Positions 1 to 11,452 are shown, counted from the stretch's first letter. The stretch: DNA of 64,000 nt from Solirubrum puertoriconensis (GCF_001483135.1 NZ_LNAL01000006.1:992003-1056002); one strand, 5' to 3'. The notes: a model not told the origin generated them from the sequence alone. Program-made: numbers and translations.

Positions 1-1740
<1,740 letters not shown>

Positions 1741-1761
1741 GGCCGAACGAGCGCCGCTTGC

Positions 1762-1799
1762 AGCCACCGCGCCGCCAATTAACCGGCGGCGCGGCTGGC
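1762..1799. terminator. Bidirectional GC-rich hairpin between converging genes
   Basis: An inverted repeat (gccaccgcgccgcc, then ggcggcgcggctggc) with one bulged base and an 8-base loop lies between the stop codons of two converging genes. There is no clear U-tract, so termination efficiency is uncertain. Confidence 0.5.
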
Positions 1800-1800
1800 C

Positions 1801-2763
1801 TTACTTCTGGCTGCGCTTGGTGCTGTATTTTGAGCTGGCAGGCGGCACCTGCTCGAAGAACTTGTGCTGGTGTTCGGAGACGGGCCACACGTATTCGCCG
1901 TATTTGGCCGCTACCAGCCCGGTGCCAGGACGGTAGATAAAATCTTCTGCCCCGCTGAAACCCAAGGGTGGGTGCGAGTAGCCCGTAGGTACGGTGGAGA
2001 AGTGGTAGTCGGCCGCCGATTGGCGCTCTAGCACTATGCACGAGCGCATCAGGTATGCCAGGTCCCGGGGTTTGGAGCCAAAGTAGTCGGACATCTTGCT
2101 TTCGTGGGTCCAAAGCTGCCGCTGCGGAAAAGGTGTGGCGCCTAGGTTCAAGGTTACGTTATCCGAGTCGAAGGGCAGGCGGGTGGCAAATTGCGTAACG
2201 ACGAAGCATTCCGTTACCGTCAGGTTTGGGGTCGTGTAATAGTGGGTACCGTCGAAGAGCACAGGCTGCAAATCGAAGCGCCGGGTAATGTTGTTGTTGA
2301 GGTCGGAGCTGCGTTTGTAAGCAACGATGCGATGCTCGGTTTGCTGGCGCAGATCCGGCAGGCCCAGAATAGCCTCGGCGGGCAGGCTTTGGCGGTCTAC
2401 TTTAGACCATTCCAAGGTGCCTGATTCTTTGTTTGGCAACACGGCCAGGGCAATCAGCACCCGGTCGTCGGGGCGCATAAACCGAATGCTGTCGTTTGGT
2501 GCTGGCCATAGCGCGGGCGGCACGTAGCGGAAATCGACCGGGCCCGTGGGTTTCTGCATGGCTGCCAAGCGCGGCGTAAACTCCAGGTTGAAAATCTCGA
2601 GGTGCTGCGTGCCTTTGGGCAGCGTTCGTTGCAGGCGCACGCGCTTAAACTGCGCCGCATCGACGAAGACGTACTTTTTGGTTGGCAAGCTCAGCGTTTG
2701 AGCGGCTACCACCCACGGCAGCAGACAAAGTAAATAGGCCAATAAACAGGAGGCGGCTTTCAT
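1801..2763 (-). CDS. Secreted protein of unknown function
   Basis: The 320-residue product starts with a clear signal peptide (Lys at residue 2, hydrophobic core to about residue 19, cleavage near VAAQ), so it should be periplasmic or secreted. The rest is soluble, rich in Arg, Pro and aromatic residues, with no repeats and no catalytic motif I recognise. There is no T9SS sorting domain at the C-terminus and no lipobox. It converges on the oxidoreductase and shares a terminator hairpin with it. I do not recognise the family. Confidence 0.75.
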   Translation of the reverse strand: MKAASCLLAYLLCLLPWVVAAQTLSLPTKKYVFVDAAQFKRVRLQRTLPKGTQHLEIFNLEFTPRLAAMQKPTGPVDFRYVPPALWPAPNDSIRFMRPDDRVLIALAVLPNKESGTLEWSKVDRQSLPAEAILGLPDLRQQTEHRIVAYKRSSDLNNNITRRFDLQPVLFDGTHYYTTPNLTVTECFVVTQFATRLPFDSDNVTLNLGATPFPQRQLWTHESKMSDYFGSKPRDLAYLMRSCIVLERQSAADYHFSTVPTGYSHPPLGFSGAEDFIYRPGTGLVAAKYGEYVWPVSEHQHKFFEQVPPASSKYSTKRSQK

Positions 2764-2949
2764 GCGGTCAAGGTTACAAAGAATCGGCTGTGGCGCCTTG
2801 GTGCTGAGCCCTACAAAAGCACCGAGGTGGCCAACGTGTGAGTTAATTCAGCGCAGTCGTCAAAGTTGAGCTTCAAAACCACCCAAATCACTGTGCGACT
2901 TAGGCAAGCTTTAGAAAAGTCAGTGATTTATTTCATTGCCAGTGTCTTA

Positions 2950-2963
2950 TGCAACCGTTTGCA
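2950..2963. promoter_or_regulatory. LacI/GalR-family operator-like palindrome
   Basis: The 14-mer TGCAACCGTTTGCA fits the LacI-family pattern TGCAAnCGnTTGCA. It lies 104 bp upstream of the SDR start, in front of two sugar-related genes, so it may be the operator for a sugar-responsive regulator encoded elsewhere. No LacI gene is in the window. Confidence 0.45.
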
Positions 2964-2987
2964 CATTGCCCCGGCCCAAGCACCTAG

Positions 2988-3061
2988 GTAACTGTTTGGC
3001 CGAAAAATCAGTAGGGGCATGTGGTTGCCGCCAATACTGATGAGTTCTGCGAAACAGTTAC
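2988..3061. repeat. Widely spaced inverted repeat in front of the SDR gene
   Basis: GTAACTGTTT at 2988-2997 is matched by its reverse complement AAACAGTTAC at 3052-3061, six bases before the start codon. The arms could be paired regulator half-sites or form an mRNA stem next to the ribosome start. Function unknown. Confidence 0.35.
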
Positions 3062-3067
3062 CCATGT

Positions 3068-3883
3068 ATGTCTGATACTTCTGCAAAGCGCCTGGCCGGC
3101 CAGGTGGCGCTGATTACCGGCGCTAGCTCGGGCATTGGCCTAGGTGTGGCGCTGGCCATGGGGGCGGCGGGCGCATCGGTGGTGGTAAACTACCGCTCCG
3201 ATGCCGAGGCCGCCCAACAAGTAGTCGAGCAAGTTCGGCAGGCCGGCAGCCAGGCCGTGGCTATCGAAGCCGATGTAAGCAAGGAAGACGAGGTGCAGGC
3301 CATGTTCCGGCAAGCCAAGGAGCACTTCGGCACGGTCCACATCCTGGTCAGCAACTCCGGCATTCAGCAAGATGCCCCGCTGATTGATATGAGCCTGGAG
3401 CAGTGGCAACAGGTTATCGATGTAAACCTGACCGGGCAGTTTTTGTGCGCCCGCGAGGCTGCTCGCGAGTTTATTCGGCGTGGCATCGAGCCCCGCTTGT
3501 CCAAAGCCGCCGGCAAAATCATTTGCATGAGCTCGGTGCACGAAACCATTCCGTGGGCCGGGCACGTGAACTACGCCGCCTCAAAGGGCGGCCTGATGCT
3601 GCTGATGAAATCGATGGCGCAGGAGCTGGCCCCGTACAAAATCCGGGTCAACAGCATTGCGCCGGGCGCTATTAAAACCCCTATCAACCAAGAGGCCTGG
3701 GAAACCCCCGAAGCGGCCGATCGGCTGCTCAAACTGATTCCGTACGGCCGCATCGGCGAGACGGAAGACATTGGAAAAGTGGCCGTTTGGCTGGCATCCG
3801 ACGAGGCCGATTACGTACACGGAACTACCCTGTACGTTGATGGCGGCATGACCTTGTACCCCGGCTTTGTTGGCAACGGGTAA
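3068..3883 (+). CDS. SDR-family oxidoreductase, glucose 1-dehydrogenase-like
   Basis: This is a 271-residue classical short-chain dehydrogenase, probably cytoplasmic and NAD(P)-dependent. The cofactor motif TGASSGIG is at residues 17-24. The catalytic set is Ser155/156, Tyr169 and Lys173 (YAASK), and the C-terminus holds the usual DGG near residue 258. The family NNAG motif is replaced by SNSG at 95-98. The closest family pattern is glucose 1-dehydrogenase, and the next gene is a glycosidase 79 bp downstream, so sugar oxidation is a reasonable inference. Substrate choice in SDRs cannot be read from sequence alone. Confidence 0.8.
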   Translation: MSDTSAKRLAGQVALITGASSGIGLGVALAMGAAGASVVVNYRSDAEAAQQVVEQVRQAGSQAVAIEADVSKEDEVQAMFRQAKEHFGTVHILVSNSGIQQDAPLIDMSLEQWQQVIDVNLTGQFLCAREAAREFIRRGIEPRLSKAAGKIICMSSVHETIPWAGHVNYAASKGGLMLLMKSMAQELAPYKIRVNSIAPGAIKTPINQEAWETPEAADRLLKLIPYGRIGETEDIGKVAVWLASDEADYVHGTTLYVDGGMTLYPGFVGNG

Positions 3884-3962
3884 GGCACCTAGGGCTTAGG
3901 CGGCCGCGGGCCGTATCCCTCATCATACCCGCTACAACCCGGGTATACTTTGCGAGTACTTT

Positions 3963-6644
3963 ATGACGCAGGAACAACTACGTTTGGCCGAAGCCAAAGC
4001 ACAAACGGCGCACTGGCAGCGGTTCGGGCCATACCTTACCGAACGCCAGTGGGGCACCGTGCGCGAAGATTATAGTGCCGAAGGCAACGCCTGGGACCAT
4101 ATCACCCACGACATGGCCCGCAGCTACGCCTACCGCTGGGGCGAGGAGGGCATCGGCGGCATTTCGGACCACCGCCAGCTGCTGTGCTTTTCGGTTGCGC
4201 TCTGGAACGAGCAGGATAGCATCTTGAAGGAGCGGCTGTTTGGCCTCACCAACGGGCAGGGCAACCACGGCGAAGACGTGAAGGAGAGCTACTACTACCT
4301 CGACAACACGCCCACGCACTCCTACATGAAGATGCTGTACAAGTATCCGCAGCAGGAGTTTCCGTACCTGGAGTTGGTGGAGGAAAACGCCCGCCGCACG
4401 CGCCAAGAGCCCGAATACGAGCTGCACGATACGGGCATTTTCGACGAAGGCCGCTACTTCGATGTGTTCATCGAGTACGCCAAAGCCGACCCCGACGACA
4501 TCCTCATTCAGGTTACCGCTTACAACCGTGGCCCCGAGGCCGCGCCTTTGCGCTTGCTGCCGCAGCTCTGGTTCCGGAACACCTGGGCCTGGGGCACCGA
4601 TGACTACCGCCCCGCCATGCGCCAGGCTGCGCCCGGCGTAGTGCAGATCGACCATAAGGAGCTGGGTACCCACTGGCTGTACTGCGACGAGGCGCCCGAG
4701 CTGCTGTTCTGCGACAACGACACCAACGGCGCCCGGCTGTACGACCTAGAAGCTACTGATTTGTACTTCAAAGACGGAGTAAACGACTACGTGGTGGATA
4801 GCAACTCCAAGGCCGTGAACCCCAAGCGCGAGGGCACTAAAGTAGCTGCGCATTACTGCGCTTTGGTGGAGCCGGGCAAGGCGCGCACCGTGCGGCTGCG
4901 CCTAAGCAAAACCGAACACGCCAAGCCCTTCGCCGACTTTGCCGATGTTGTAGCCCTACGCCTGCGCGAGGCCGACGAGTTTTATGCCGAGCTGCAGGAA
5001 AAGCTGCCCAGTGCCGATGCCCAAAACATTCAGCGGCAAGCCCTGGCCGGCATGCTCTGGAGCAAGCAGTTTTACTACTACGACGTAGCGCAGTGGCTCG
5101 ACGGCGACCCCGCCATGCTGGCCCCGCCCACTGAGCGCCGCAACGGCCGCAACAACAACTGGCGCCACCTCTACAATGCCGACATCATCTCGATGCCCGA
5201 CAAGTGGGAGTATCCCTGGTACGCCGCCTGGGACTTGGCCTTCCACTGCGTGCCCTTGGCTATGGTCGACCCGTACTTTGCCAAAGGGCAGCTGCGCCTG
5301 CTCACCCGCGACTGGTACCTGCACCCCAACGGCCAGCTGCCCGCCTACGAGTGGAATTTTGGCGACGTAAATCCGCCCGTGCACGCCTGGGCCACCTGGC
5401 GCGTGTACAAGATGGACAAGAAGCAGAACGGCGGCGAAGGCGACCTGCACTTCCTCGAGTCGGTGTTTCACCGCCTCACGCTCAACTTCACGTGGTGGGT
5501 CAACCGCAAAGACCGCAACAACCACAACATCTTCGAGGGCGGCTTCCTGGGGCTCGATAACATCGGGGTATTCGACCGCTCGGCGCCGCTGCCCACGGGC
5601 GGCTATATCGAGCAGGCCGACGGCACCTCCTGGATGGCCATGTACGCGCTTAACCTGATGCGCATTGCCCTGGAGCTGGCCAAAACCAACCCCGTTTACC
5701 AGGATATAGCCAGCAAGTTCTTCGAGCACTTCCTGTACATCGCCGAGGCCATGACCAAGGCCGGCGACGGCAGCTTCAACCTCTGGGACGAGGAAGACGA
5801 ATTCTTCTACGACGTGCTGCACCTGCCCGACGACCAGCGCACCAAGCTAAAAGTGCGCTCCATCGTGGGGCTAATTCCACTGTTTGCCGTGGAGGTGCTC
5901 GACGAGGAACTGCTCGAGGCCATGCCCGATTTCACACGGCGCCTGCGCTGGATGTTCGACAACCGCCCCAACTTGGCCGACTTGGTTTCTAGGTGGCAGG
6001 AGCCCGGCAAGGGCGAGCGGCACTTATTGTCGCTGCTGCGCGGCCACCGCATGAAAAAGCTGCTCGAGCGCATGCTCGACGAATCGGAGTTTTTGTCGGA
6101 ATACGGCATCCGGGCCCTGTCGCGCTGCCACCGCGACAATCCCTACGTGTTCCGCACGCTCGAGGCCGACTTCACCGTGACGTACGTGCCGGGTGAGTCG
6201 GAATCGGATTTGTTTGGCGGCAACTCCAACTGGCGCGGGCCCATCTGGTTTCCCATCAACTACCTCATCATCGAGTCGCTCAAGCGCTTCCACTTTTACT
6301 ACGGGAAAGAATTTAAGGTGGAGTATCCCACCGGCTCGGGGCAGCACTACAACCTGCTCGAAGTAGCTGCCGCGCTGGCTGGCAGGCTCAACAAGCTGTT
6401 TCTGCGCGATGCCGCGGGGCGCCGCCCAGCCCTCGGCAGCTCCGAGCTGCTGCAGCACGACCCGCACTTCCGCGACTACCTGCTCTTCCACGAGTACTTC
6501 CACGGCGACGACGGCCACGGACTAGGTGCCAGCCACCAAACCGGCTGGACGGGCCTCATTGCCCGCCTGCTGCAAATAAGCCCCACGCCCGAAGAAACAC
6601 CGACGCAGCAATCAGCGGTGGCAGGTGGTGCCGTAGGTAATTAG
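3963..6644 (+). CDS. GH63/MGH1-type glycoside hydrolase
   Basis: The 893-residue protein matches bacterial relatives of glycoside hydrolase family 63: an N-terminal beta-rich region (about residues 1-350) followed by an (alpha/alpha)6-barrel. Recognisable barrel segments include [11 protein letters not shown] near residue 422, [10 protein letters not shown] near 463, and [13 protein letters not shown] near 552. No signal peptide is visible, so it probably acts in the cytoplasm on alpha-glucosides or glucosylglycerate-like compounds. It follows the SDR and probably shares its transcript. The start ATG is preceded by a TATACTTTG stretch, close to a Bacteroidota -7 element. Confidence 0.8.
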   Translation: MTQEQLRLAEAKAQTAHWQRFGPYLTERQWGTVREDYSAEGNAWDHITHDMARSYAYRWGEEGIGGISDHRQLLCFSVALWNEQDSILKERLFGLTNGQGNHGEDVKESYYYLDNTPTHSYMKMLYKYPQQEFPYLELVEENARRTRQEPEYELHDTGIFDEGRYFDVFIEYAKADPDDILIQVTAYNRGPEAAPLRLLPQLWFRNTWAWGTDDYRPAMRQAAPGVVQIDHKELGTHWLYCDEAPELLFCDNDTNGARLYDLEATDLYFKDGVNDYVVDSNSKAVNPKREGTKVAAHYCALVEPGKARTVRLRLSKTEHAKPFADFADVVALRLREADEFYAELQEKLPSADAQNIQRQALAGMLWSKQFYYYDVAQWLDGDPAMLAPPTERRNGRNNNWRHLYNADIISMPDKWEYPWYAAWDLAFHCVPLAMVDPYFAKGQLRLLTRDWYLHPNGQLPAYEWNFGDVNPPVHAWATWRVYKMDKKQNGGEGDLHFLESVFHRLTLNFTWWVNRKDRNNHNIFEGGFLGLDNIGVFDRSAPLPTGGYIEQADGTSWMAMYALNLMRIALELAKTNPVYQDIASKFFEHFLYIAEAMTKAGDGSFNLWDEEDEFFYDVLHLPDDQRTKLKVRSIVGLIPLFAVEVLDEELLEAMPDFTRRLRWMFDNRPNLADLVSRWQEPGKGERHLLSLLRGHRMKKLLERMLDESEFLSEYGIRALSRCHRDNPYVFRTLEADFTVTYVPGESESDLFGGNSNWRGPIWFPINYLIIESLKRFHFYYGKEFKVEYPTGSGQHYNLLEVAAALAGRLNKLFLRDAAGRRPALGSSELLQHDPHFRDYLLFHEYFHGDDGHGLGASHQTGWTGLIARLLQISPTPEETPTQQSAVAGGAVGN

Positions 6645-6662
6645 ATTCTTTTCGGCGTTTGT

Positions 6663-6720
6663 CTGCCCATAAAACGGAAACCCGCCTAGGCACCTAGGCG
6701 GGTTTCCGTTTTATGGGCAG
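6663..6720. terminator. Perfect 28-bp inverted repeat, bidirectional terminator
   Basis: The arms 6663-6690 and 6693-6720 are exact reverse complements separated by only two bases. The hairpin lies between two converging genes (stops at 6644 and 6732). Each arm carries a CCTAGG site at its inner end. The AT-rich outer part gives U-rich tails in both directions. Confidence 0.75.
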
Positions 6721-6731
6721 CATTGTTACTA

Positions 6732-7280
6732 CTAGGATGCCACAAGCTTGTTAATGCGCGGCTGAATCAGCCACACACCCACCGGAAACAGCCAAAGCAG
6801 CAGAAAGTCGGCCACTACTTCACTAAACCCTACAGGCCGTTGTTCCTCAGCAGCCTTCAGGACGTGGGCCACTTGGTACACGCTGTAGAAAATACACCCC
6901 ATCGACAGCAAGTGCAGTGGCGCTATGAGAGCAAACCAAGATGGGTTTATATCTGGTTGATGAATAAAGCCAGCTATTAAGGCCATTACCGCAACTGCAT
7001 ACAGGATTGGGAGCAGCAAGGCGAAACGGATACGGTTAGGGTACGCCTTCACTGTTTCGGGAAGCAGCCTGGGTAACGTGGTGCTTGCTGCCCAATACCA
7101 TGCGAACAACACGCCCATCATCAGCAAAGTAGAAACCGCAAAGCCAACGATGAAGAGAGACAAATTCGGGGTGGAACCGCTGAACAACAGCGTTGTAGTT
7201 ACTCCCTGTATGAGCATGGGAGCGACAAAGCTTACTAGGAAGAGTTGCCAGTGCTTTAGGGAAAGTAGAAAACGCGCCAT
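6732..7280 (-). CDS. Small polytopic membrane protein, unknown function
   Basis: The 182-residue protein has about five hydrophobic segments (roughly 12-33, 41-63, 86-106, 114-136 and 152-173), so it is an inner-membrane protein. The C-terminus ends in a short basic tail. No catalytic or transport motif is recognisable. It lies 40 bp downstream of the CYTH gene on the same strand and may be co-transcribed with it. Confidence 0.7.
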   Translation of the reverse strand: MARFLLSLKHWQLFLVSFVAPMLIQGVTTTLLFSGSTPNLSLFIVGFAVSTLLMMGVLFAWYWAASTTLPRLLPETVKAYPNRIRFALLLPILYAVAVMALIAGFIHQPDINPSWFALIAPLHLLSMGCIFYSVYQVAHVLKAAEEQRPVGFSEVVADFLLLWLFPVGVWLIQPRINKLVAS

Positions 7281-7320
7281 GCGGATAGCAGAACTGAGAT
7301 TGTATCAGCTTGCAAAATAG

Positions 7321-7884
7321 CTACGAAAGCAGCCGTTTTGTGGCTCCAGGCACCTTAAGCTGCGGCAAGTACCCGTTATTCAGCAACTCGCTGGGCGAAA
7401 TGCCCAACCTTTGCAAGAACTCCAGGCATTCGGCCCTGAGCTGTTTCAGTGTGCGCTGCCCTAGGTGGTCTTGCACTTCAACCTCCACAAACTGCTCGCC
7501 CGTGGCGAAAGAGTCGAGGTGAATTTTGATGTGGCCCAGGCGGTAAATGCAGCGCGTTTTCTCCACAATGCCCAACACGGAGCGGTTGGTTAGTACCTCA
7601 TTCAGCAACTCGGGCGAGGGGTGCTGGTCGTAGCGGTACACGTGGGTGCGCTCGAGGCCGTGTGCGTCGGGGAGGCGCTCGTAGTGGATAAGGATGTGCT
7701 CGATGTTGCCTTCGCGCAGTTTGAGCTTCCCGCGGGAGGTGGCGTAGTACGTATCGCGCTGGTGGTCGGTGCCTATAAAATGCGCGCCTAAGTGGGCAAG
7801 CACTGCCGCAAGGGGCGCCGCATCGAAGCAGCGTGCTTTGGCCGAGAAATCTTGGTAGCGGTGGGTAGGCTCAGTACTACACAT
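7321..7884 (-). CDS. CYTH-domain protein (class IV adenylate cyclase-like)
   Basis: The 187-residue product has the CYTH/triphosphate-tunnel layout: an N-terminal strand with a conserved Lys, DTYYATSRGKLKLRE near residue 45, an internal KTRCIYRLG strand and the HLDSF...FVEVEV pair. The N-terminal ExExK signature is degraded to DFSAK, although the later basic residues are kept. Family members hydrolyse triphosphates or make cAMP from ATP; with the altered signature the activity is uncertain. It acts in the cytoplasm. The neighbouring membrane protein gives no clue to its role. Confidence 0.7.
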   Translation of the reverse strand: MCSTEPTHRYQDFSAKARCFDAAPLAAVLAHLGAHFIGTDHQRDTYYATSRGKLKLREGNIEHILIHYERLPDAHGLERTHVYRYDQHPSPELLNEVLTNRSVLGIVEKTRCIYRLGHIKIHLDSFATGEQFVEVEVQDHLGQRTLKQLRAECLEFLQRLGISPSELLNNGYLPQLKVPGATKRLLS

Positions 7885-7957
7885 TTGGCGGACGAGGTTA
7901 ACCTAAGGCCCTTGCCAAGGCGAGTAGGCAACTGGGTGCTTGTGCGAAGCTAAAAAC

Positions 7958-7988
7958 AAAACGGCCAGGCTTTGAGCCCGGCCGTTTT
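7958..7988 (-). terminator. Terminator of the ankyrin gene
   Basis: The stem AAAACGGCC/GGCCGTTTT, extended by an inner GGC/GCC pairing, lies downstream of the minus-strand ankyrin gene and reads into a U-rich tail on that strand. Confidence 0.65.
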
Positions 7989-8015
7989 AATGCGGATGAA
8001 AGCAGGAGCGTGTTA

Positions 8016-8468
8016 CTACTTCGATTTCTGCTCCAGCAGGCTGATGACTTCTTTGTTGCCACCTGCCTTGGCCGAGTTCAGGGCCGTGTTGCCTTGGTTG
8101 TCGGTGGCTTTGGCATCGGCGCCGCTGGCCAACAGAAACTCCACCATGGCTTTGTCGCCTTTGGCGGCTGCAGCCATCAGGGCGGTTTCCTGACCGGCGT
8201 CTTTGGCGTTTACTTGCGCCTTATATTGCACTAGCGTCTTTACAATATCCAAATTGCCGTTAGTGACAGCGGTAATCAGGTAAGTCGTTTTGAAGCCCGG
8301 CATTACCTCGATGGCTGCGTTGGCGTCGGCGCCGCCTTTGAGCAGGGTTTCCACCGCGGCAGCGTCGTTTTTCATCACTGCCTTAAACAAATCCTTGCTG
8401 GGCGCCTGGGCAGCACTTGTAAATACCACGCCTAACAGAAGGCCGAAAAGGAGTAAAAGCTTTTTCAT
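8016..8468 (-). CDS. Exported ankyrin-repeat protein
   Basis: The 150-residue protein has a signal peptide (MKKLLLLFGLLLGVVF, cleavage near AAQA). Four ankyrin repeats fill the rest, with landmark segments LLKGGADANAA, LVQYKAQVNAKD, ALMAAAAKGD and FLLASGADAKATD. It is probably a periplasmic protein-protein interaction module. It stands alone between terminators, so its partner cannot be inferred. A monocistronic unit is likely. Confidence 0.8.
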   Translation of the reverse strand: MKKLLLLFGLLLGVVFTSAAQAPSKDLFKAVMKNDAAAVETLLKGGADANAAIEVMPGFKTTYLITAVTNGNLDIVKTLVQYKAQVNAKDAGQETALMAAAAKGDKAMVEFLLASGADAKATDNQGNTALNSAKAGGNKEVISLLEQKSK

Positions 8469-8594
8469 TGCAATAAGAAGAAGTACAGCGGCGGAAGCCG
8501 TAAAAATACTACTTCCTTGGCATAGCGCAATTTCTTAATTGCGCTATGGATTTAACCCGCAATGCTTCAGCCTGAAATATGTAAGCTCTAAGGC

Positions 8595-9983
8595 TTACTG
8601 TTTCTGCAAGCGTTGCCGTACTACCTGGCCGTTGGCCAAATGAACGGCCAGTACATACATGCCAGCTGCTTGGGTGCCTAGGTTGAGGCGCAGGGTTTGT
8701 TGCCCAGGGGCAGGGGCGTAGCTGCGTACTAAGCGGCCTTGCACATCATACAACCTTAGCTGCTGCACTGGCCAGCCTGTGCCAAGGCTGACAAGCACGT
8801 ACTCGTTGGCCGGATTGGGGTACAAGCTAACCGGAGCAACACGCTTTGAGCGGGGAGTGCTCGTGATAAGCCCAACGTTGGTGCGGTACACGGTTTCGTC
8901 GAGCAACTGCACCATAAACACTTGCCCGTCGGGAAATTCGGCGAACTGCTGATGTTCACGTACTCCATTAATGCTGGTGCCCAGCCCACTCGTAACCAAG
9001 GCCCAAGTGGCGCCTTGGTTTTGCGATACCAGCGTGCCGCCCGAGCGCGGGGTGCCAAACCGCGAGCTGTACCAATAGCCGTTGCGGGCAAAATGAATAA
9101 GCCCTAGGTCCGTATCCACCCACCACATGGGGGTGCTCGGGTTGGCGTGTACCCGCCACCGTATGCTGGGGTCGGTGGCATCGCGCAGGTGTTTGCTCAT
9201 GTTCAGCACCACGCCCACTCGCCCCGAGGAGCCCGATACCGAAGCAACAAGCGAATCCTGGGGACTGATGGCCAGTGCCGTGAACTCGTAGGTATTGATG
9301 TCGTCGAAGATGGCGTTGCGGCCGTTGATGCGCACGGGCAGCCACCGCCAGCTGAGGCCGTTATCGGCGGAGGTGTAGAGGCCGGGCTGATCGTTGGTGG
9401 TTTCGCTGAGCGCGGCGGCGAACAGGCGGCCGTGGCGGTCGGAGGTGAGCTGGTTGATGTAGCGGGCCGGACCAAACCCCGTGCTCCGCTGCTCCCAGGT
9501 GCGCCCGCCATCGGCTGAGTAAAATACGCCGTCGCCGCGCTGTACGCCTTGGGCTGCGTACAACCCCGTGCCCGCCAGCAGTGCGCCGGTAGTGGTTTCG
9601 GAAAGCACCGTAACGGGGTAAGCCGTGGGCAAGGCCACGGAGTCCCAACTCAGACCGGCATTCAGGCTGCGGTACACTTTGCCCAGGCCACCAGCCAGCA
9701 TTTGCCCACGGCGCGCGGCGTACAAGCCGCCTACCCCGTGGCAGCGCAGGGCCAACTGCCAGGTGCGGCCGCGGTTGTTGCTCACCAACAGCCCTGCCTG
9801 CACGGTGGTGAGCAGGGTAGAGTCGCCGGTGGCGACGAGCTTGTCTTTGGGACCGTAGGGTGCTAAGCCCGGTATCCAGAAGGTTTGCGCGTGCAGGGCT
9901 GAGCCGCTACCGAATAGCAACGCCAGCAGCAGTAACAAGCAACCCGAATTTTGGAAGCGAAGGGGATTAGCTGATTTGTTCAT
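8595..9983 (-). CDS. Secreted beta-propeller (BNR/photosystem-stability-like) protein with T9SS sorting domain
   Basis: I place the start at the ATG giving MNKSANPLRF, just before a signal peptide ending near LHAQ. An upstream in-frame ATG at 10007 adds eight unlikely residues. The 462-residue product repeats the motif S.NRGRTW, S.DGGRTWE, S.DNGLSWRW and S.NQGATWAL, typical of BNR/sortilin-like propeller blades. The last 75 residues are a type A T9SS C-terminal sorting domain (LYPNPANEYV ... LYDVQGRLV ... GMYVLAV). It should be secreted by the type IX system and anchored at or released from the cell surface. Ligand unknown. Confidence 0.8.
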   Translation of the reverse strand: MNKSANPLRFQNSGCLLLLLALLFGSGSALHAQTFWIPGLAPYGPKDKLVATGDSTLLTTVQAGLLVSNNRGRTWQLALRCHGVGGLYAARRGQMLAGGLGKVYRSLNAGLSWDSVALPTAYPVTVLSETTTGALLAGTGLYAAQGVQRGDGVFYSADGGRTWEQRSTGFGPARYINQLTSDRHGRLFAAALSETTNDQPGLYTSADNGLSWRWLPVRINGRNAIFDDINTYEFTALAISPQDSLVASVSGSSGRVGVVLNMSKHLRDATDPSIRWRVHANPSTPMWWVDTDLGLIHFARNGYWYSSRFGTPRSGGTLVSQNQGATWALVTSGLGTSINGVREHQQFAEFPDGQVFMVQLLDETVYRTNVGLITSTPRSKRVAPVSLYPNPANEYVLVSLGTGWPVQQLRLYDVQGRLVRSYAPAPGQQTLRLNLGTQAAGMYVLAVHLANGQVVRQRLQKQ

Positions 9984-10060
9984 GGTAGGGCAGGAGCAGT
10001 GCACCAAAACTACTGCCCACGCCTCAGCACCACTATCGCATGTATATGTGGTGCAAGGCC

Positions 10061-11104
10061 CTAGGTAGCCGATTGCAAGCGGGCAGCCATGCGCCGGCCA
10101 ATGGCCTGGGCAATTACGCTGGCTAGCAAAATTTGCAGGGCATGGTAAAGCATGGTGGGCAGCAGCAGCACACCCGTAGCGGCTGTGCTGGCAAACAGCA
10201 CCTTAGCCATAACGGTACCGTGCACCAGCGACTTTTTGGACCCGCAGAACAAGGCGGTAACTTGGTCTTCGGCGGAGAAGCCCAACAATTTGCTTACCCC
10301 GATGATGATGGCATACACTACCACGAACAACGCCACCATACCTAGGGCAAGCAGCAGCAAATCGGTAGTGCGAATGTCGCGGAACACGTTTTCGGCAAAC
10401 GACTCGCAGAACGAGGTGTACACCATCAGCAGAATGATGCTCTGATCGAACAAGCGCAGGCCCTGCTTGTGGCGCTCGGCCCAGCTCCCGAAGCGCCCGT
10501 GCAGCAGCACCCCTAGCACTACTGGCAGCAGTACTTGCAGGGCCAGATCAGTAGCCATGCTGCCCAGGTTGGTGCCGCCCGCATCGCCGGTATGCAGCAC
10601 CGCACTTACCCACAGCGGGGTGAGTACAATGCCCAGCAGGCTGGAAATACTGGCGTTGAAAATGGCGCCGGGCAAGTTGCCGCCCGCGATGCTCACCATT
10701 ACCACCGAAGTGGAAACGGTACTGGGTAAGGTGCACAGGTAGAACACGCTGGCCCATAAGGTCTGGCCGGCTTCGCTGCCAAACCACGGGCGAGCTGCCA
10801 AGGCCAGCAGCGGAAATGCACCAAACGTGGTGAACTGCACCACGGCGTGGAGGCGCCAGTTGCGCATGCCGGCTTTAAGCTTTTCGGGGCTGAGGCGCAG
10901 GCCGTACAGAAAGAAGATAACCGCCACCCCCAGGCTGGTAATGCGGCGCCAGGGCACCGGACTGCCGGCACTGCCAATGCCCGGCGCCAGGTAGGCCAGC
11001 ACCACCACACCAATCAGCCCGAAAAAAAACCAATCGAGCCCGACGCGGCTGAGCAGGGCGCTTAAGCGGTTTGATGACGCAGTGGTGGCAGGAGTAGCGG
11101 GCAT
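10061..11104 (-). CDS. SBF-like (bile acid:sodium symporter family, YfeH-type) transporter
   Basis: The 347-residue protein has nine to ten hydrophobic segments and the SBF-like features FFLYGLRLSPEKL near residue 63, LCTLPSTVSTSVVMVSIA near 122 and NAS...SLLG near 150. These match the YfeH branch of the bile acid:sodium symporter fold, whose natural substrates are not established. The ATG at 11104 gives a short soluble N-terminus before the first membrane segment. The next gene in the same direction lies 72 bp upstream, so co-transcription is possible. Confidence 0.8.
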   Translation of the reverse strand: MPATPATTASSNRLSALLSRVGLDWFFFGLIGVVVLAYLAPGIGSAGSPVPWRRITSLGVAVIFFLYGLRLSPEKLKAGMRNWRLHAVVQFTTFGAFPLLALAARPWFGSEAGQTLWASVFYLCTLPSTVSTSVVMVSIAGGNLPGAIFNASISSLLGIVLTPLWVSAVLHTGDAGGTNLGSMATDLALQVLLPVVLGVLLHGRFGSWAERHKQGLRLFDQSIILLMVYTSFCESFAENVFRDIRTTDLLLLALGMVALFVVVYAIIIGVSKLLGFSAEDQVTALFCGSKKSLVHGTVMAKVLFASTAATGVLLLPTMLYHALQILLASVIAQAIGRRMAARLQSAT

Positions 11105-11176
11105 AGCAACAACGGAGCGGCAAGGGGCCGGGCTGCAAGCTTACGCAGAACCCTGGCAACTCGCCTAGCAAGCCAC

Positions 11177-11437
11177 TTACACCAAGCGGCCTGTTACGCG
11201 CAAAATCAGCAGCACAATGGCAACCCCCAGCATGCCCAGAATCAGCACCCGGGCCCAAGCCGGGCGGCTGTGCGTGGGGTAGAGGCCCATAAGGGCGAAA
11301 CCCGTGAACAAGGCAACAGAGCTGGCGATGCGCGGCCAGGTAGTGCCATCCTGAATGCTAAGTACCAGGGAAATAGCAATGGCGCCGGCAGCAAGCCAAT
11401 ACAAATAGCGCGTGCGGGAGGCAGGGGAGAAAGCCAT
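11177..11437 (-). CDS. Small membrane protein, three predicted TM segments
   Basis: The 86-residue protein is almost entirely hydrophobic, with segments near residues 11-27, 36-54 and 62-82. No family is recognised. It lies 15 bp downstream of the CrtO-like gene on the same strand, which supports a shared transcript. Confidence 0.6.
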   Translation of the reverse strand: MAFSPASRTRYLYWLAAGAIAISLVLSIQDGTTWPRIASSVALFTGFALMGLYPTHSRPAWARVLILGMLGVAIVLLILRVTGRLV

Positions 11438-11452
11438 ACAGATGAAAGAATG

